DNA from: Phenylobacterium sp.
Lineage (GTDB): Bacteria; Pseudomonadota; Alphaproteobacteria; Caulobacterales; Caulobacteraceae
Direction: 5' to 3'
Length of the DNA: 64,000 nucleotides
Assembly (NCBI RefSeq): GCF_020253645.1
Contig: NZ_JADCBG010000110.1
Location: 1-64,000 of the forward strand
Positions 9,941 to 21,590 of this stretch are shown one piece after another; the stretch's first letter is position 1; every line of letters starts with the position of its first letter. The notes under the pieces are model-generated. The model made no database searches. It was not told the origin of the DNA and saw only the letters and a list, made by a program, of their open reading frames with translations. The position numbers were made by a program, and so were the translations under genes.

Positions 9941-12085
9941 TCAGTCCTCGGCTTCCGGCGCGGCGTCTTCCTTCTTGGAGAGATCCTCGCCCGTCTCCTG
10001 GTCGACCACCTTCATGGACAGACGCGTCTTGCCGCGGTCGTCGAAGCCCAGGAGCTTGACCTTCACGGTCTGGCCTTCCTGAAGGACGTCGGAGACCTTG
10101 TTCACGCGGTCCTTTGAGATCTGGCTCACGTGGACCAGGCCATCCTTGGCCCCGAAGAAGTTCACGAAGGCGCCGAAGTCGACGATCTTCACGACCTTGC
10201 CGGTGTAGATGGCGCCCAGTTCAGGCTCCGAGGCGATGGACTTGATCCAGTCGCGGGCGGCGTCGATCTTGGCCTGGTCCGCCGCTGCGATGCGGATGGT
10301 GCCATCCTCGCCGATGTCGACCTTGGCCCCGGTCTCGGCGGTGATCTCGCGGATCACCTTGCCGCCCGAGCCGATCACTTCGCGGATCTTGTCCACGGGG
10401 ATCTTGATGGTCTCGATCTTGGGGGCGAACTCGCCGAGCTGGGTGCGCGGGGCCTCCATGGCCTTGGCCATCTCGCCCAGGATGTGCTGGCGGCCGCCCT
10501 TGGCCTGTTCCAGCGCCTTGCGCATGATCTCCTCGGTGATCCCGGCGATCTTGATGTCCATCTGGAGGGAGGTGATCCCGTCCTCGGTGCCGGCCACCTT
10601 GAAGTCCATGTCGCCGAGGTGATCCTCGTCGCCCAGGATGTCCGAGAGCACGGCGAAGCCGTCCTTCTCCAGGATGAGGCCCATGGCGATGCCGCTGACG
10701 GGCTTCTTCAGGGGCACGCCGGCGTCCATCAGGGCGAGAGAGGCGCCGCACACCGTCGCCATCGACGACGATCCATTGGACTCCAGGACCTCCGACACCA
10801 GGCGAAGGGTATAGGGGAACTCGTCATGGCTGGGGAGCATGGGACGGACAGCCCGCCACGCCAGCTTGCCGTGGCCGACTTCCCGCCGCCCGGGGGCGCC
10901 CATCCGTCCGGTCTCGCCGACGCTGAACGGGGGGAAGTTGTAATGCAGCAGGAAGCGCTCGTAGTACTTGCCCTCCAGGGCGTCGATCAGCTGCTCGTCG
11001 TCGCCGGTGCCGAGGGTGGCGACCACCAGGGCCTGGGTCTCGCCGCGCGTGAACAGGGCCGAGCCGTGGGCCCGGGTCAGCACGCCGACTTCCGAGACGA
11101 TCGGCCGCACCTTGTCCACCGTCCGGCCGTCGATACGGATACCCGTCTCGATGATGTTGCGGCGGACGACCGCGGCCTCGAGCTCCTTCAGCACGCCGGC
11201 CAGCTTCTGGCTGTCGGCGCCGGAGGGGTTGGCCTCGGACTTGGCCAGGGCGGCGACAGCCTTGGCCTTGGCCTGGCCGACAGCGTCGTGCCGCTGGCCC
11301 TTGGCGACGATCTTGTAGGCGGCGGCCAGGTCGGCGCCGATCAGCTTGCGGGCTTCCGACTTCAGGGCCTCGGTATCGTCCGGGGTGAATTCGAAGGGAT
11401 CCTTGGCCGAGTGCTCCGCCAGCTCGATGATGGCGTCGATCACCGCCTGCATGGATTTGTGGGCGAAGGTCACGCCGCCCAGGACCACCTCTTCCGAGAG
11501 CTCCTGGATTTCGGATTCCACCATCATGACCGCGTCGCTCGTGCCGGCGACGACCAGGTCCATGGCCGACTCCTTCATCTGGTCGAGGGTCGGGTTCAGG
11601 ATGTACTCGCCGTTGGCGTAGCCCACGCGCGCCGCGCCGATGGGGCCCATGAAGGGTGCGCCGGACAGCACGAGGGCTGCGGAGGCGGCGACCATGGCGA
11701 CGATGTCGGGATCGTTCTCAAGGTCATGGGCCAGCACGGTGGCGACCACCTGGACCTCGTTCTTGAAGCCCTCGACGAACAACGGCCGTATCGGACGGTC
11801 GATCAGGCGCGAGGTCAGGGTTTCCTTCTGGCTCGGCGCGGCCTCGCGGCGGGGGAAGGAGCCCGGGATCTTGCCCGCGGCGTAGTACTTCTCCTGGTAG
11901 TTCACGGTCAGGGGGAAGAAGTCCTGCCCGGGCTTGGCGCTCTTGGCGTAGACGGCGGTGGCCAGGACCATGGTCTCGCCATAGGTGGCCAGGACGGAAC
12001 CGTCGGCCTGACGGGCCATGCGGCCGGTCTCGAGGGTCAGGGCGCGACCACCCCACTCGATGGTCTTTCTCTTGATATCGAACAT
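9941..12085 (-). CDS. pnp: Polyribonucleotide nucleotidyltransferase
   Basis: [31 protein letters not shown]..., C-terminal KH ([15 protein letters not shown]) and S1 ([15 protein letters not shown]) domains. Confidence 0.98.
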   Translation of the reverse strand: MFDIKRKTIEWGGRALTLETGRMARQADGSVLATYGETMVLATAVYAKSAKPGQDFFPLTVNYQEKYYAAGKIPGSFPRREAAPSQKETLTSRLIDRPIRPLFVEGFKNEVQVVATVLAHDLENDPDIVAMVAASAALVLSGAPFMGPIGAARVGYANGEYILNPTLDQMKESAMDLVVAGTSDAVMMVESEIQELSEEVVLGGVTFAHKSMQAVIDAIIELAEHSAKDPFEFTPDDTEALKSEARKLIGADLAAAYKIVAKGQRHDAVGQAKAKAVAALAKSEANPSGADSQKLAGVLKELEAAVVRRNIIETGIRIDGRTVDKVRPIVSEVGVLTRAHGSALFTRGETQALVVATLGTGDDEQLIDALEGKYYERFLLHYNFPPFSVGETGRMGAPGRREVGHGKLAWRAVRPMLPSHDEFPYTLRLVSEVLESNGSSSMATVCGASLALMDAGVPLKKPVSGIAMGLILEKDGFAVLSDILGDEDHLGDMDFKVAGTEDGITSLQMDIKIAGITEEIMRKALEQAKGGRQHILGEMAKAMEAPRTQLGEFAPKIETIKIPVDKIREVIGSGGKVIREITAETGAKVDIGEDGTIRIAAADQAKIDAARDWIKSIASEPELGAIYTGKVVKIVDFGAFVNFFGAKDGLVHVSQISKDRVNKVSDVLQEGQTVKVKLLGFDDRGKTRLSMKVVDQETGEDLSKKEDAAPEAED

Positions 12086-12308
12086 TTGGCTTCTTTCTTG
12101 TCCCGCGGGCGTATTCCCGGCGGGGGCGGACAGGGTGTCGGACGACCGAAATCCTCTCCAGGAACGACAGGCGCGGTGAGGATTTCTTTGGAACCCCCGA
12201 CGTAGGACGAAGACCCCCGAATGGGCCTCCGCGCACCGCCCCTGGTCCCCCGGCCTGTCGCGGGGGCGGCGGTGAATGTGGCCAGGGCCCCTTGCGGGGC
12301 CCCGTGAA

Positions 12309-12578
12309 CTATCGGCGCAGGCCGAGCTTCTCGATGATCGCCTGGTAACGGGCGACGTCGGAGGCCTTCAGGTGGTCCAGAAGGCGACGCCTCTGGGACA
12401 CCATCTTCAGCAGGCCCCGACGGGAGTGGTTGTCCTTCTTGTGGCTCTTGAAGTGCTCGGTCAGGTTGGCGATCCGTTCGGACAGGATGGCCACCTGGAC
12501 TTCCGCACTCCCGGTATCGCCTTCGGAGCGACCGTGGGTCTGGATGAGTTCCGCCTTGCGTTCCAGCGTAATCGACAT
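12309..12578 (-). CDS. rpsO: 30S ribosomal protein S15
   Basis: [71 protein letters not shown]. Confidence 0.98.
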   Translation of the reverse strand: MSITLERKAELIQTHGRSEGDTGSAEVQVAILSERIANLTEHFKSHKKDNHSRRGLLKMVSQRRRLLDHLKASDVARYQAIIEKLGLRR

Positions 12579-12597
12579 CGTAAGGTCCCCGCTCTGG

Positions 12598-13527
12598 TCA
12601 GAGGTGAAAGACGCGGGCGGGTTCGAGCCGTCCCATCCGCATCTCGCAGAGCGCCACCAGCGATCCGTCCTCCATGGCCGAAACGGTCCGGGAGCCGGCC
12701 GGAAGCCGGGTCCTCAGGTCGTCAACCTGTCGGGGAACGAGAACGATGGGCCGTCCCTGCTTGAGCCTGAAGGCGTCTTCTGCGGTCACGGCCAGCTCCG
12801 GGATGTCGTCCAGAGCGGTCTCGACCGGAAGCAGGGCCTCCAGGAGGCGGGCCTTATGCCCCAGATCCTCAAGGTTTTCCAGTCCAATCGCCCGGGCCTC
12901 CGTAAAGGGGCCCACCCGGGTCCGCCTCAGGGCGCTGACATGGCCGCAGGCGCCGAGCCGCTTGGCGAGGTCGCGCACCAGGGAGCGGACATAGACGCCC
13001 TTGCCGCAGTCGATCTCGATCTCGACATGATCGGGGTCCGGCGCAGCGGTCACCCTGGCGGTGTGGATGACCACCCGCCGGGGGGCCAGCTCCACAGCTT
13101 CGCCCGCCCGGGCCAGGTCGTAGGCGCGCTCGCCGTCCACCTTGATGGCGGAGTAGGCCGGCGGGACCTGGTCGATCTCGCCGACGAAGTCCGGCAGGAC
13201 CTGCTCGACCTCGGCCGCCGTCGGGCGCGAGTCCGAGGCGGCGCTGGTCTCGCCCTCGCGGTCCAGGGTAGTCGTGGTGCGCCCCCAGGCGATGGTGAAG
13301 CGATAGGTCTTGCCCGCCTCCATCATGAAGCTGACCGTCTTGGTCGCTTCCCCGAGGGCGATGGGCAGGATTCCGGTGGCCAGGGGATCAAGGGTCCCGG
13401 CGTGCCCGGCCTTGCGGGCGTTGAACTGTCGCCGGACCCGGCCCACCGCCTGGGTCGACGTCAGGTCATAGGGCTTGTCCAGGCAGATCCATCCGGAGAC
13501 AGCCTCTCCGCTCTTGCGGCGACCCAT
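12598..13527 (-). CDS. truB: tRNA pseudouridine(55) synthase
   Basis: [47 protein letters not shown]. Confidence 0.97.
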   Translation of the reverse strand: MGRRKSGEAVSGWICLDKPYDLTSTQAVGRVRRQFNARKAGHAGTLDPLATGILPIALGEATKTVSFMMEAGKTYRFTIAWGRTTTTLDREGETSAASDSRPTAAEVEQVLPDFVGEIDQVPPAYSAIKVDGERAYDLARAGEAVELAPRRVVIHTARVTAAPDPDHVEIEIDCGKGVYVRSLVRDLAKRLGACGHVSALRRTRVGPFTEARAIGLENLEDLGHKARLLEALLPVETALDDIPELAVTAEDAFRLKQGRPIVLVPRQVDDLRTRLPAGSRTVSAMEDGSLVALCEMRMGRLEPARVFHL

Positions 13528-13528
13528 C

Positions 13529-13954
13529 TCAGGCCTCGTCGTCGGTATCTTCGGGGCCCAGGTCGCGTGCGACCTTCGGATCCCGGAACAAGGCGTCCAT
13601 TCGCGCCGCCTCGGTAAAGCTCTCGTCGTGGATGAACCGCAGGTCTGGGGTGAACTTCATGTCGATGCTCCGGCCCAGACGCCCTCTGAGGAACCGGGCG
13701 TGGCGGTTCAGGGCGGAGACCATGCGATCCGCGTCCGCCCCGCCCAGGGGCTCGACGAAGGCATGGGCGTGGCGCAGGTCCGGGCTCATCCGGACCTCGG
13801 TCACGGTCACCGAGACGCCGGCCAGGTCGGGATCCGCGATCTCCTCCTCGCGCAGGATCTCGACCAGGGCGTGGCGTATGAGTTCTCCGGCCCGCAGCTG
13901 TCGCTGCGAGGGTCCGGCCGGGGCGCCGCGACCGGCGCCGGTGTGTCGTTTCAT
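13529..13954 (-). CDS. rbfA: 30S ribosome-binding factor
   Basis: [55 protein letters not shown]. Confidence 0.95.
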   Translation of the reverse strand: MKRHTGAGRGAPAGPSQRQLRAGELIRHALVEILREEEIADPDLAGVSVTVTEVRMSPDLRHAHAFVEPLGGADADRMVSALNRHARFLRGRLGRSIDMKFTPDLRFIHDESFTEAARMDALFRDPKVARDLGPEDTDDEA

Positions 13955-14058
13955 GGGAAGGTCCCGGATGGCTGGCCCGGACCGCGGATCGGACGCGGGC
14001 TCGGGGAAAGGCGGCGGGTTCTAGTCGGGTGCGACGCCGCTGTCCAGCGGGAGGCCGG

Positions 14059-14361
14059 GTCAGGCGCTCGTGCGCCACCGCAAAAAGGCGATGACCTTCT
14101 GCTCCGCCGCCTTGGTCGGACCGTCCTCCCGCATTTGCAGCGTCAGGACCGAGTGGGGCGGCATGTCGCCGGGCGCGGCGTCGATGTCCGCCGCCCGGTC
14201 CGCAAAGCGGATGACGAGGGGTGGAGGCCTGGAATCTCATGGACGATGATGACGGCGGGTCCGCTCCCGCGGCGCCAGACCGGGCGGGTCCAGGGGCCAT
14301 CCTCGAAGTCGAACCGCTCGCAGGCGGACAGGGCGTCTTCCCAGGCCATGCAGGCCTCCAT
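14059..14361 (-). pseudogene. Dienelactone hydrolase family pseudogene (internal deletion plus frameshift)
   Basis: N-terminal remnant MEACMAWEDALSACERFDFEDGPWTRPVWRRGSGPAVIIVHEIPGLH abuts, in a shifted frame, the C-terminal remnant LVIRFADRAADIDAAPGDMPPHSVLTLQMREDGPTKAAEQKVIAFLRWRTSA; the central catalytic region is missing. Confidence 0.7.
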
Positions 14362-14876
14362 CAGAGCCGGATCTTGAGAGAGGAAAGGTCGCCCTCGAAG
14401 CCGCTCAGTCGCCACCGGCCCGCATTCGACCGACTGAAGATGAGGACGCAGGGGCCATCCCTTCGCTGCGCGGCGCAGACCCGTCCATCGGGCAGGGCCC
14501 TGAGATGGCTGGCGATGGCCAGCGTACCCGGGATCGGCTTGTCCCGGGTGTAGCCATAGGCCTCGGCCACCTGGCGGAAGACCCCCGGCTGGATCAGGGC
14601 GTCCCCTGCAAGGCTGGCGAGGGCGGGAGCCGCTACGAGGCCGAGCCGGCCCAGGTCGAGGCCGTCGACCTTCAGGTGGGAGGCCTCCCGGGCCAGTCGG
14701 GAGGCGATTTCGGCCTTCAGGGCCTCCCGGTCTACGCGGGCGTCGAAGGCCTGCCGGTCCTCGTCCCGGATCGCCACGAGCAGGGCGTGGACGTCATTGG
14801 CCGCCTCAAGACGGCTGGAGGTCGCGCAGGCCGCCAGGAGCCCGAGGAGCCCGAAGAGGACGAGGCGTCTGAGCAT
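14361..14876 (-). CDS. DUF2939-like lipoprotein
   Basis: MLRRLVLFGLLGLLAACATSS signal/lipobox; body VHALLVAIRDEDRQAFDARVDREALKAEIASRL resembles DUF2939. Confidence 0.7.
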   Translation of the reverse strand: MLRRLVLFGLLGLLAACATSSRLEAANDVHALLVAIRDEDRQAFDARVDREALKAEIASRLAREASHLKVDGLDLGRLGLVAAPALASLAGDALIQPGVFRQVAEAYGYTRDKPIPGTLAIASHLRALPDGRVCAAQRRDGPCVLIFSRSNAGRWRLSGFEGDLSSLKIRL

Positions 14877-14899
14877 GGACCTCCCCGTTTGGGCGCATC

Positions 14900-17860
14900 C
14901 TAGAGGCTGCGCTTGACCTCTTCGATGGTGAAGCACTCGATGATGTCGCCTTCCTGGATGTCCTGGAAGCCCTGGAAGGCCATGCCGCACTCGACGCCGT
15001 TGCCCACCTCGGCCACCTCTTCCTTGAACCGCTTGAGGGTCTGAAGGACGCCCAGCTCGAGGACGACAATGTCGTCGCGCACGATCCGGACGCGGGCGCC
15101 GCGCCGGACCACGCCCTCGGTGACGCGGCAGCCGGCCACCTTGCCCACGCGGGTGATGTCGAAGACCTGCAGGACGCGCGCATTACCGAGGAAGGTTTCC
15201 CTCTGCTCCGGCGCCAGCAGGCCGGACATCACGCCCTTCACGTCATCGAGCAGGTCATAGATGATGGCGTAGTAGCGGATCTCCACTCCCTCGCGCTCGG
15301 CGAGCTGGCGGGCCTGGCTGGTGGCGCGGACGTTGAAGCCCAGGATGGGCGCCCCCGACCCCTTGGCCAGCATGACGTCGCTTTCGCTGATCGCGCCGGC
15401 GCCGGACAGGATGACCCGGGCCCGGACCTCATCTGTGGCCAGCTTGTCCAGGGAGCCGACGATGGCTTCCGCGGACCCCTGGACGTCGGCCTTGATGATG
15501 ACCGGCATCTCCGAGATCTTCTTGTCCTGCATCTTGGCCATGAAGTCCGCCATGGAGACGCCGCCGCCCACCGGGGCCCCGGCCTTCTCGCGTTTCAGGC
15601 GGATCCGGTACTCGGTCAGTTCGCGGGCGCGGGCTTCTGAGTCCACCACCGCGAAGGCCTCGCCGGGTGCGGGAGCGCCGTCGAGGCCGAGAACCTCCAC
15701 GGGCTCGGAGGGGCCTGCGGCGGGCACCTGCTCGTCACGCTCGTTCAGGAGCGCCCGGACACGACCGAAGTTGGCCCCCGCCACCACGATGTCGCCGCGC
15801 TTCAGCGTACCGCGCTTGACCAGAACCGTGGAGACGGCGCCGCGACCCCGGTCGATCTTGGACTCGATGACCACGCCTTCGCCGGTCCGGTCCGGGTTGG
15901 CCTTCAGTTCAAGCACCTCAGCCTGCAGCAGGATGGCCTCGATGAGGTTCTCAAGCCCGGTCTTCTTCAGCGCCGAGACCTCGATGATCTGGGTATCGCC
16001 GCCGAGGCTCTCGGCCACCACTTCATGCTGCAGGAGCTCGTTGATGACGCGGGTCGGATTGGAATCCGGCTTGTCCATCTTGTTGACGGCCACGATGAGC
16101 GGCGTCTTCGCCGCCCGGGCGTGTTGAATGGCCTCGATCGTCTGGGGCATGACCCCGTCGTCGGCGGCGACCACCAGGACGACGATGTCCGTCACGTCCG
16201 CGCCCCGGGCCCGCATGGCGGTGAAGGCGGCGTGGCCGGGGGTGTCCAGGAAGGTCACCTTCTGGCCGTCGGGCAGCTTCACCTGGTAGGCGCCGATATG
16301 CTGGGTGATGCCGCCATGTTCCCCGCCGGCCACGTCGGCCTGGCGCAGCGCGTCGAGCAGCGAGGTCTTGCCGTGGTCGACATGGCCCATGACGGCGACC
16401 ACGGGCGCGCGCGCCTCCATGTTCTCGTCGACATCCTCCGCGCCGAGGAAGCCTTCCTCGACGTCAGAGTCGGACACGCGCTTCACGGTGTGGCCGAACT
16501 CGGTGGCGATCAGCTCTGCCGTGTCGCTGTCGATCACGTCGTTGATCTTCACCATCATGCCCTGGCGCATCAGGAACTTGATGACGTCCACGCCGCGGGT
16601 GGCCATCCGGTTGGACAGCTCCGCCACGGTGATCACGTCCGGGATGACCACCTCGCGGGCAACCCGCGCCTGCTCCTGGACCCCGCCCTTGCGCTTTTCG
16701 CGCTCACGCTCCCGGGCCCGGCGGACCGAGGCGAGGGACCGCATCCGCTCGACGGCGCCCTCGTCGTCCCCGGCCACCGCCTGGATGGTCAGGCGGCCCT
16801 CGCGGCGCTGGGTGGCGCCCTTGGCGCGGCTGATCGGCTTGCCGGCCGCGTTGGCGGCCTTGCGGCGCGTATCCTCGTCCTCGTCGGTGCGCCGGTCGAG
16901 GGTCTGGGAGCCAGGCCTCGGGGCCTGGCGTGCTGCGCGCTGAATCTCCGGGGTTGCGGGCGCGGCCGCAGGCGTCAGACGCGGCGGTCGCGGTCCTCCC
17001 GGACGAGCCCCGTCCCGCGCGCCCGGCGCGGGGCGGGGCGCCAGGGCCGAGTAACGGACGGTCTCCCCGCCCGGCGCGGCGGGGCGCGGCGGACGCGGTC
17101 CGCGGTCGCCGTCCCGGGGCCGTTCCGGTCCGCCGCGGTCGCGGAGGGGCTGATCGGCGCGAGGCGACCGCTGCCCGAAGCTGGTGTTCTCGAAGCGGCC
17201 CTGCGGGCGCTCGGGCCGGTAGGTCGTCGTGGTCGGCCGGTCATCCCGCCGTTCGCGGGAGGGTTCGTAGGTCCGGGTCTGGCCGGGAGCCGGCGTCCGT
17301 CCCGCCTCGCCCGCAGGCCGCGCCGCAGCAGGGGCGGCGGGGGCTGGCGACGGCTGCGGGGACGACGCCTCGGCCGGAGCGGCGACGGACGGCGTGGCGG
17401 GCCCATCCCTCGGGGCGGGCGCCGGCGCGGCGGCGGCTTCCGCCTGCGCCGCGGCCGCGCGGACGGCGACCTCCGCCCTCGCGGCGGTTTCGGCCCGGGC
17501 CCGGGCCTCGGCAGCCTGTCGGGCCTGGTGCTCGCGGGCGAGTTCGATGGCCCTTTGCCGGGCCTTCAATTCATCTGCGGAGAGGCCGCCGTCGGCGCTG
17601 GACGCCGGCGCGACAGGGCGCGGCGCCGCCGGCGCAGGACCGCGGCGTTCCGACGGCGAGGGCGCGGCCAGATTGCCGGGCCCCGAACCCGCGGTGCGGG
17701 CGCGCTTGGTCTCGACGACCACGGTCTTCGAGCGGCCATGGCTGAAGCTCTGCTTCACCGTGCCGGCGCTGACCGAGCCGGCGCCGAGACGCGGCTTCAG
17801 GGTCAGGGGCTGGCGTCCGCCGGGGGCGGAAGGACGGCCGTTGTCTTTTTCGTCGCTCAT
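14900..17860 (-). CDS. infB: Translation initiation factor IF-2
   Basis: GTPase core [50 protein letters not shown]; long Pro/Ala/Arg-rich N-terminus. Confidence 0.98.
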   Translation of the reverse strand: MSDEKDNGRPSAPGGRQPLTLKPRLGAGSVSAGTVKQSFSHGRSKTVVVETKRARTAGSGPGNLAAPSPSERRGPAPAAPRPVAPASSADGGLSADELKARQRAIELAREHQARQAAEARARAETAARAEVAVRAAAAQAEAAAAPAPAPRDGPATPSVAAPAEASSPQPSPAPAAPAAARPAGEAGRTPAPGQTRTYEPSRERRDDRPTTTTYRPERPQGRFENTSFGQRSPRADQPLRDRGGPERPRDGDRGPRPPRPAAPGGETVRYSALAPRPAPGARDGARPGGPRPPRLTPAAAPATPEIQRAARQAPRPGSQTLDRRTDEDEDTRRKAANAAGKPISRAKGATQRREGRLTIQAVAGDDEGAVERMRSLASVRRAREREREKRKGGVQEQARVAREVVIPDVITVAELSNRMATRGVDVIKFLMRQGMMVKINDVIDSDTAELIATEFGHTVKRVSDSDVEEGFLGAEDVDENMEARAPVVAVMGHVDHGKTSLLDALRQADVAGGEHGGITQHIGAYQVKLPDGQKVTFLDTPGHAAFTAMRARGADVTDIVVLVVAADDGVMPQTIEAIQHARAAKTPLIVAVNKMDKPDSNPTRVINELLQHEVVAESLGGDTQIIEVSALKKTGLENLIEAILLQAEVLELKANPDRTGEGVVIESKIDRGRGAVSTVLVKRGTLKRGDIVVAGANFGRVRALLNERDEQVPAAGPSEPVEVLGLDGAPAPGEAFAVVDSEARARELTEYRIRLKREKAGAPVGGGVSMADFMAKMQDKKISEMPVIIKADVQGSAEAIVGSLDKLATDEVRARVILSGAGAISESDVMLAKGSGAPILGFNVRATSQARQLAEREGVEIRYYAIIYDLLDDVKGVMSGLLAPEQRETFLGNARVLQVFDITRVGKVAGCRVTEGVVRRGARVRIVRDDIVVLELGVLQTLKRFKEEVAEVGNGVECGMAFQGFQDIQEGDIIECFTIEEVKRSL

Positions 17861-17914
17861 GCGCTCGCTTTACATCCGGCCGGACATTTCCGGCCCACTT
17901 CACAATCCCATGCC

Positions 17915-18634
17915 TCAGGCTGGAGTCCCCGCCCCGGAGGCCGAGGGAGTCATCTCGGTCCAGGACGCCGGAACCAGGGGCCGGAAGCCTGAAAGCCGCT
18001 GGACATCCACTGTCCAACGGTCGGCGCCCCGTCCCGCAAGGAAGGCGGTGTGTATCACATTCTCGCCCCCCAAGGCCAAACTCAATTCTTCCCCCGTCCA
18101 GAGCGCCGCCAGACCGGGCTCCAGGGCCGCCTTCCGCGCCGCGGCGAGGATCTTCCGGCGCCCCTCCGGCGCTCCGTCCGCAGCCTCCACCAGCCAGGCG
18201 ACGCGTCCGCCCGAGAGCGCCGACTGAACCTTTTCGAACCCGAACACCACCTCTCCGGCCCGACGGGCAAGGCCCAGTCCGTCGAGAAGCCGGCGCAGCA
18301 GGAGGTGCTCCACCTGATCCGCCAGTTCCGGGTCCGCCTTCAGCGCGGTCCGCGCCGCGCGACTGAAAAGCCCCCTTCGGGCGGCCGACTCCACCGAAGC
18401 CCGGTCTGCGGCCACCCAAAGCCCGCGGCCCGGAAGCCGCCCCGCCAGGTCCGGCGTCACCCGGCCGTCCGGGCCCGCCGCGAACCTGATCATGGCTTCC
18501 CGCCGGCGCACCTCGCCGGAAACAAGGTCACGGCTCTGGCGTGAGGCCTCTGCGTGAGTCCGCGGCGCTCCGGGGCCGGGCGGCGGCGAGGTGGTCGCGC
18601 GACGGTTCACCCCCGGTTCAGGCCTCGCGCGCAC
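17915..18634 (-). CDS. YlxR (DUF448)-type RNA-binding protein with C-terminal L7Ae-like domain
   Basis: MIRFAAGPDGRVTPDLAGRLPGRGLWVAADRASVESAARRGLFSRAARTAL; located between infB and nusA; exact start uncertain. Confidence 0.85.
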   Translation of the reverse strand: MRARPEPGVNRRATTSPPPGPGAPRTHAEASRQSRDLVSGEVRRREAMIRFAAGPDGRVTPDLAGRLPGRGLWVAADRASVESAARRGLFSRAARTALKADPELADQVEHLLLRRLLDGLGLARRAGEVVFGFEKVQSALSGGRVAWLVEAADGAPEGRRKILAAARKAALEPGLAALWTGEELSLALGGENVIHTAFLAGRGADRWTVDVQRLSGFRPLVPASWTEMTPSASGAGTPA

Positions 18635-20288
18635 CCGGCTGGCCGAAGACGATGTCTTCTTCGCTCAGCTCGGCTTCGATCTCTTCCTCGACCTCCTCCG
18701 GCGCGGGTTCGATCCAGCCCATGGCGACGCGGGCGCGCAGGATCAGGGCCTCGGCGTCGCCGGCGTCCAGGCCGAAGGATTCCAGAATCCCGGCCTCCCG
18801 CACCCGTTCGCCATTCCGGGTCTCGTACCAGCCGCGCAGGTCGTCGGGCACCAGGCCGGCGAGATCCTCCACCGACTTGACGTCGCCCTCGCCCAGGGCG
18901 ACCGCCATGGGCAGAGACACGCCCTCGATCTCCAGCAGGCCATCCTCGACCCCCAGTTCTCGGCGACGGCCGTCCAGCTCGGCGGCCTCGCGCTCCAGGT
19001 GGTCGCGGGCCCGGGCCTGGATCTCCTCGGCGGTTTCCTCGTCGAAACCCTCGATCGCCGCCACTTCCGAGGCGTCCACATAGGCTACGTCCTCGACGGT
19101 GGCGAAACCCTCGGTCACGAGCAGCTGGGCGATGACCTCGTCCACGTCCAGGGCTTCCTGGAACAGGGCGGTGCGCTCGGCGAACTCGCGCTGGCGGCGC
19201 TCGCTTTCCTGGCTCTCGGTCATGATGTCGATCTGCCAGCCGGTCAGCTGGGAAGCGAGCCGCACGTTCTGGCCGCGCCGGCCGATGGCCAGGGAGAGCT
19301 GCTCGTCAGGAACCACCACCTCGACCCGCTCATCCTCCTCGTCCATCACCACCTTCGACACTTCGGCGGGCGCAAGGGCGTTGACGATGAAGGTGGCCTC
19401 GTCCGGACTCCACTGGATGATGTCGATCTTCTCGCCCTGGAGTTCGGCCACCACGGCCTGGACCCGGCTGCCGCGCATGCCGACGCAGGCGCCCACCGGG
19501 TCGATGGAGCTGTCGTTGGAGACCACGGCCATCTTGGCCCGGCTGCCCGGATCTCGGGCGACGGCGCGGATCTCGATGACGCCGTCATAGACCTCGGGGA
19601 CTTCCTGCGCGAACAGCTTGGCCATGAAGCCGCCATGCGCCCGGCTCAGCAGAATCTGGGGCCCCTTGGTCTCCCGGCGGACGTCATAGATGTAGCACCG
19701 GATTCGGTCGCCGATGTTGAAGTTCTCGCGCGGGATGGACTGGTCACGGCGCATGATCCCTTCGCCCCGGCCGAGGTCGACCACGGTGTTGCCGTACTCC
19801 ACCCGCTTGACCACCCCGTTGATGATCTCCCCGACCCGGTCCTTGAACTCCTCGTACTGCCGTTCGCGTTCAGCCTCCCGAACCTTGCCCGTGACCACCT
19901 GGCGGGCCATCTGGGTCTGCACCCGCCCGAATTCGAAGGGCGGCAGGATTTCCTCGTAGGTCTTGCCGACGAAGGCCTCGGGGTCGTCCCGCAGCGCTTC
20001 GGACAGGCGTCGGACGCCGATGGGCTCGACCGGCAGGCCGTCTTCATCGGTGAAGGTCTCGTCGTCCGGGATGACCCGGATCACGCGCTTCAGCGTCGTT
20101 TCGCCCGACTTGGGGTCGATCCGCACCCGGATGTCATGCTCGGCGCCGTAGCGGGCGCGGGCGCCCTTCTGGATGGCTTCCTCGATGGCCGAGATGACCA
20201 CTTCCCGGTCGATCGATTTCTCCCGGGCGACGGCTTCGGCGATCTGAAGCAGTTCCAGGCGGTTGGCGGCGATGCCGGTGGGGCTCAT
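18618..20288 (-). CDS. nusA: Transcription termination/antitermination factor NusA
   Basis: [48 protein letters not shown]..., [30 protein letters not shown]. Confidence 0.98.
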   Translation of the reverse strand: MSPTGIAANRLELLQIAEAVAREKSIDREVVISAIEEAIQKGARARYGAEHDIRVRIDPKSGETTLKRVIRVIPDDETFTDEDGLPVEPIGVRRLSEALRDDPEAFVGKTYEEILPPFEFGRVQTQMARQVVTGKVREAERERQYEEFKDRVGEIINGVVKRVEYGNTVVDLGRGEGIMRRDQSIPRENFNIGDRIRCYIYDVRRETKGPQILLSRAHGGFMAKLFAQEVPEVYDGVIEIRAVARDPGSRAKMAVVSNDSSIDPVGACVGMRGSRVQAVVAELQGEKIDIIQWSPDEATFIVNALAPAEVSKVVMDEEDERVEVVVPDEQLSLAIGRRGQNVRLASQLTGWQIDIMTESQESERRQREFAERTALFQEALDVDEVIAQLLVTEGFATVEDVAYVDASEVAAIEGFDEETAEEIQARARDHLEREAAELDGRRRELGVEDGLLEIEGVSLPMAVALGEGDVKSVEDLAGLVPDDLRGWYETRNGERVREAGILESFGLDAGDAEALILRARVAMGWIEPAPEEVEEEIEAELSEEDIVFGQPGAREA

Positions 20289-20842
20289 GGGGCGTTCTCC
20301 TCATGGGGATCAGGGGGTTGACCGTCGGCCATCCGCCGGGCGCGTTCCTGCGCGCCCCGCTCCATCAGCCGGTCTGTCAGGATGAGTTTCGCCTCGGTGA
20401 TCCAGGCGAAGGGGATCAGCGCGGTCTCGGCTTCGCCTTCGAGGTTCACGGCGACCTGGTCGCCCTCGACCCCGGCCAGTTCGCCCCGGAAACGCTTGCG
20501 GCCCTCGGCCATGCGGTCCAGCTCGATCCGGGCCTCGAAGCCCTCGAAGGTCTCGAAATCCTTGAGCCTCGTCAGCGGGCGATCGACGCCCGGCGTGGAG
20601 ACCTCCAGGGTATAGTCCCCGGACAGGGGATCGGCAGCGTCCAGCACCTCGGACAGGGCCCGGGACAGGCGGGCGCAGTCATCTATGGTCATCTCGCCGG
20701 CAGGCGTCTCGGCCATCACCTGCAGACGCCGGGCATGGTCTCCGCCCATCAGCCGCAGGCGCACGATCTCGTACCCCGTCGCCTCCGCCACGGGGTCGAG
20801 CAGATCCAGAAGTCGGGCGTCTTCCGCCGTCCTGCTGCGCAT
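20285..20842 (-). CDS. rimP: Ribosome maturation factor RimP
   Basis: [33 protein letters not shown]; adjacent to nusA; start trimmed to MRSRTAED. Confidence 0.93.
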   Translation of the reverse strand: MRSRTAEDARLLDLLDPVAEATGYEIVRLRLMGGDHARRLQVMAETPAGEMTIDDCARLSRALSEVLDAADPLSGDYTLEVSTPGVDRPLTRLKDFETFEGFEARIELDRMAEGRKRFRGELAGVEGDQVAVNLEGEAETALIPFAWITEAKLILTDRLMERGAQERARRMADGQPPDPHEENAP

Positions 20843-21051
20843 TCCGCCTCTTCGCGCCGTTTCCGGCGCGCCTTCGAACCAACAAAAAAGCGGCCGGGCC
20901 GCAGCCCGCCGCTCGCAGACGTCATCCAACGCCACAAACGATGTGAACTGCCTTATAGACGGAATCCGGGCGGCTGTCAGCCCCTTCCGCCGGCCGCCGC
21001 TTTGGGCCATAGCAACGGCCCCACCGACCTTCCCCTCCAGGAGCCGCCGAC

Positions 21052-21588
21052 ATGGACATTTCCCGGATTCCCGTCGGGATGAACCCGCCCTACGACGTCA
21101 ACGCCCTGATCGAAATCCCCCAGGGCGGCGCTCCCGTGAAGTATGAGCTCGACAAGGCGTCCGGCGCCATGTTCGTCGACCGCTTCCTGCATACGGCCAT
21201 GTTCTATCCCGGGAACTACGGCTTCATCCCCCACACCCTCTCCGGCGACGGGGACCCGATCGACATCCTGGTGGTGGGGCCGACCCCGGTGGCGACCGGG
21301 GCCATCATCCGCTGCCGGCCGATCGGCTGCCTGATCATGGTCGACGAGGCGGGGGACGACGAGAAGGTCCTGGCCGTCCCGGTCGACAAGCTCCATCCCT
21401 ATTACGCCGGCATCGATTCCTGGCGCGCCCTACCCGGCATCCTGACCGAGCAGATCGCCCACTTCTTCACCCACTATAAGGATCTGGAGAAGGGCAAGGT
21501 GTCCGAGGTCGGACGCTGGGCCGACCCGGAGGAGACGGGCGAACTGATCCGCCAGGCCATCGAGCGTGCGAAGCACGGCGGAAGCTGA
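21052..21588 (+). CDS. ppa: Inorganic pyrophosphatase
   Basis: [46 protein letters not shown]. Confidence 0.97.
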   Translation: MDISRIPVGMNPPYDVNALIEIPQGGAPVKYELDKASGAMFVDRFLHTAMFYPGNYGFIPHTLSGDGDPIDILVVGPTPVATGAIIRCRPIGCLIMVDEAGDDEKVLAVPVDKLHPYYAGIDSWRALPGILTEQIAHFFTHYKDLEKGKVSEVGRWADPEETGELIRQAIERAKHGGS

Positions 21589-21590
21589 CC

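Noticed and set aside
10130-12205. 691-aa plus-strand ORF opposite pnp
   Set aside because: Low-complexity H/G/D/L-rich translation antisense to a clearly conserved gene; artefact of high-GC codon structure
16025-17992. 655-aa plus-strand ORF opposite infB
   Set aside because: Antisense shadow of infB with no recognisable domain
18591-20321. 576-aa plus-strand ORF opposite nusA
   Set aside because: Antisense shadow of nusA; repetitive GDL/HHL composition
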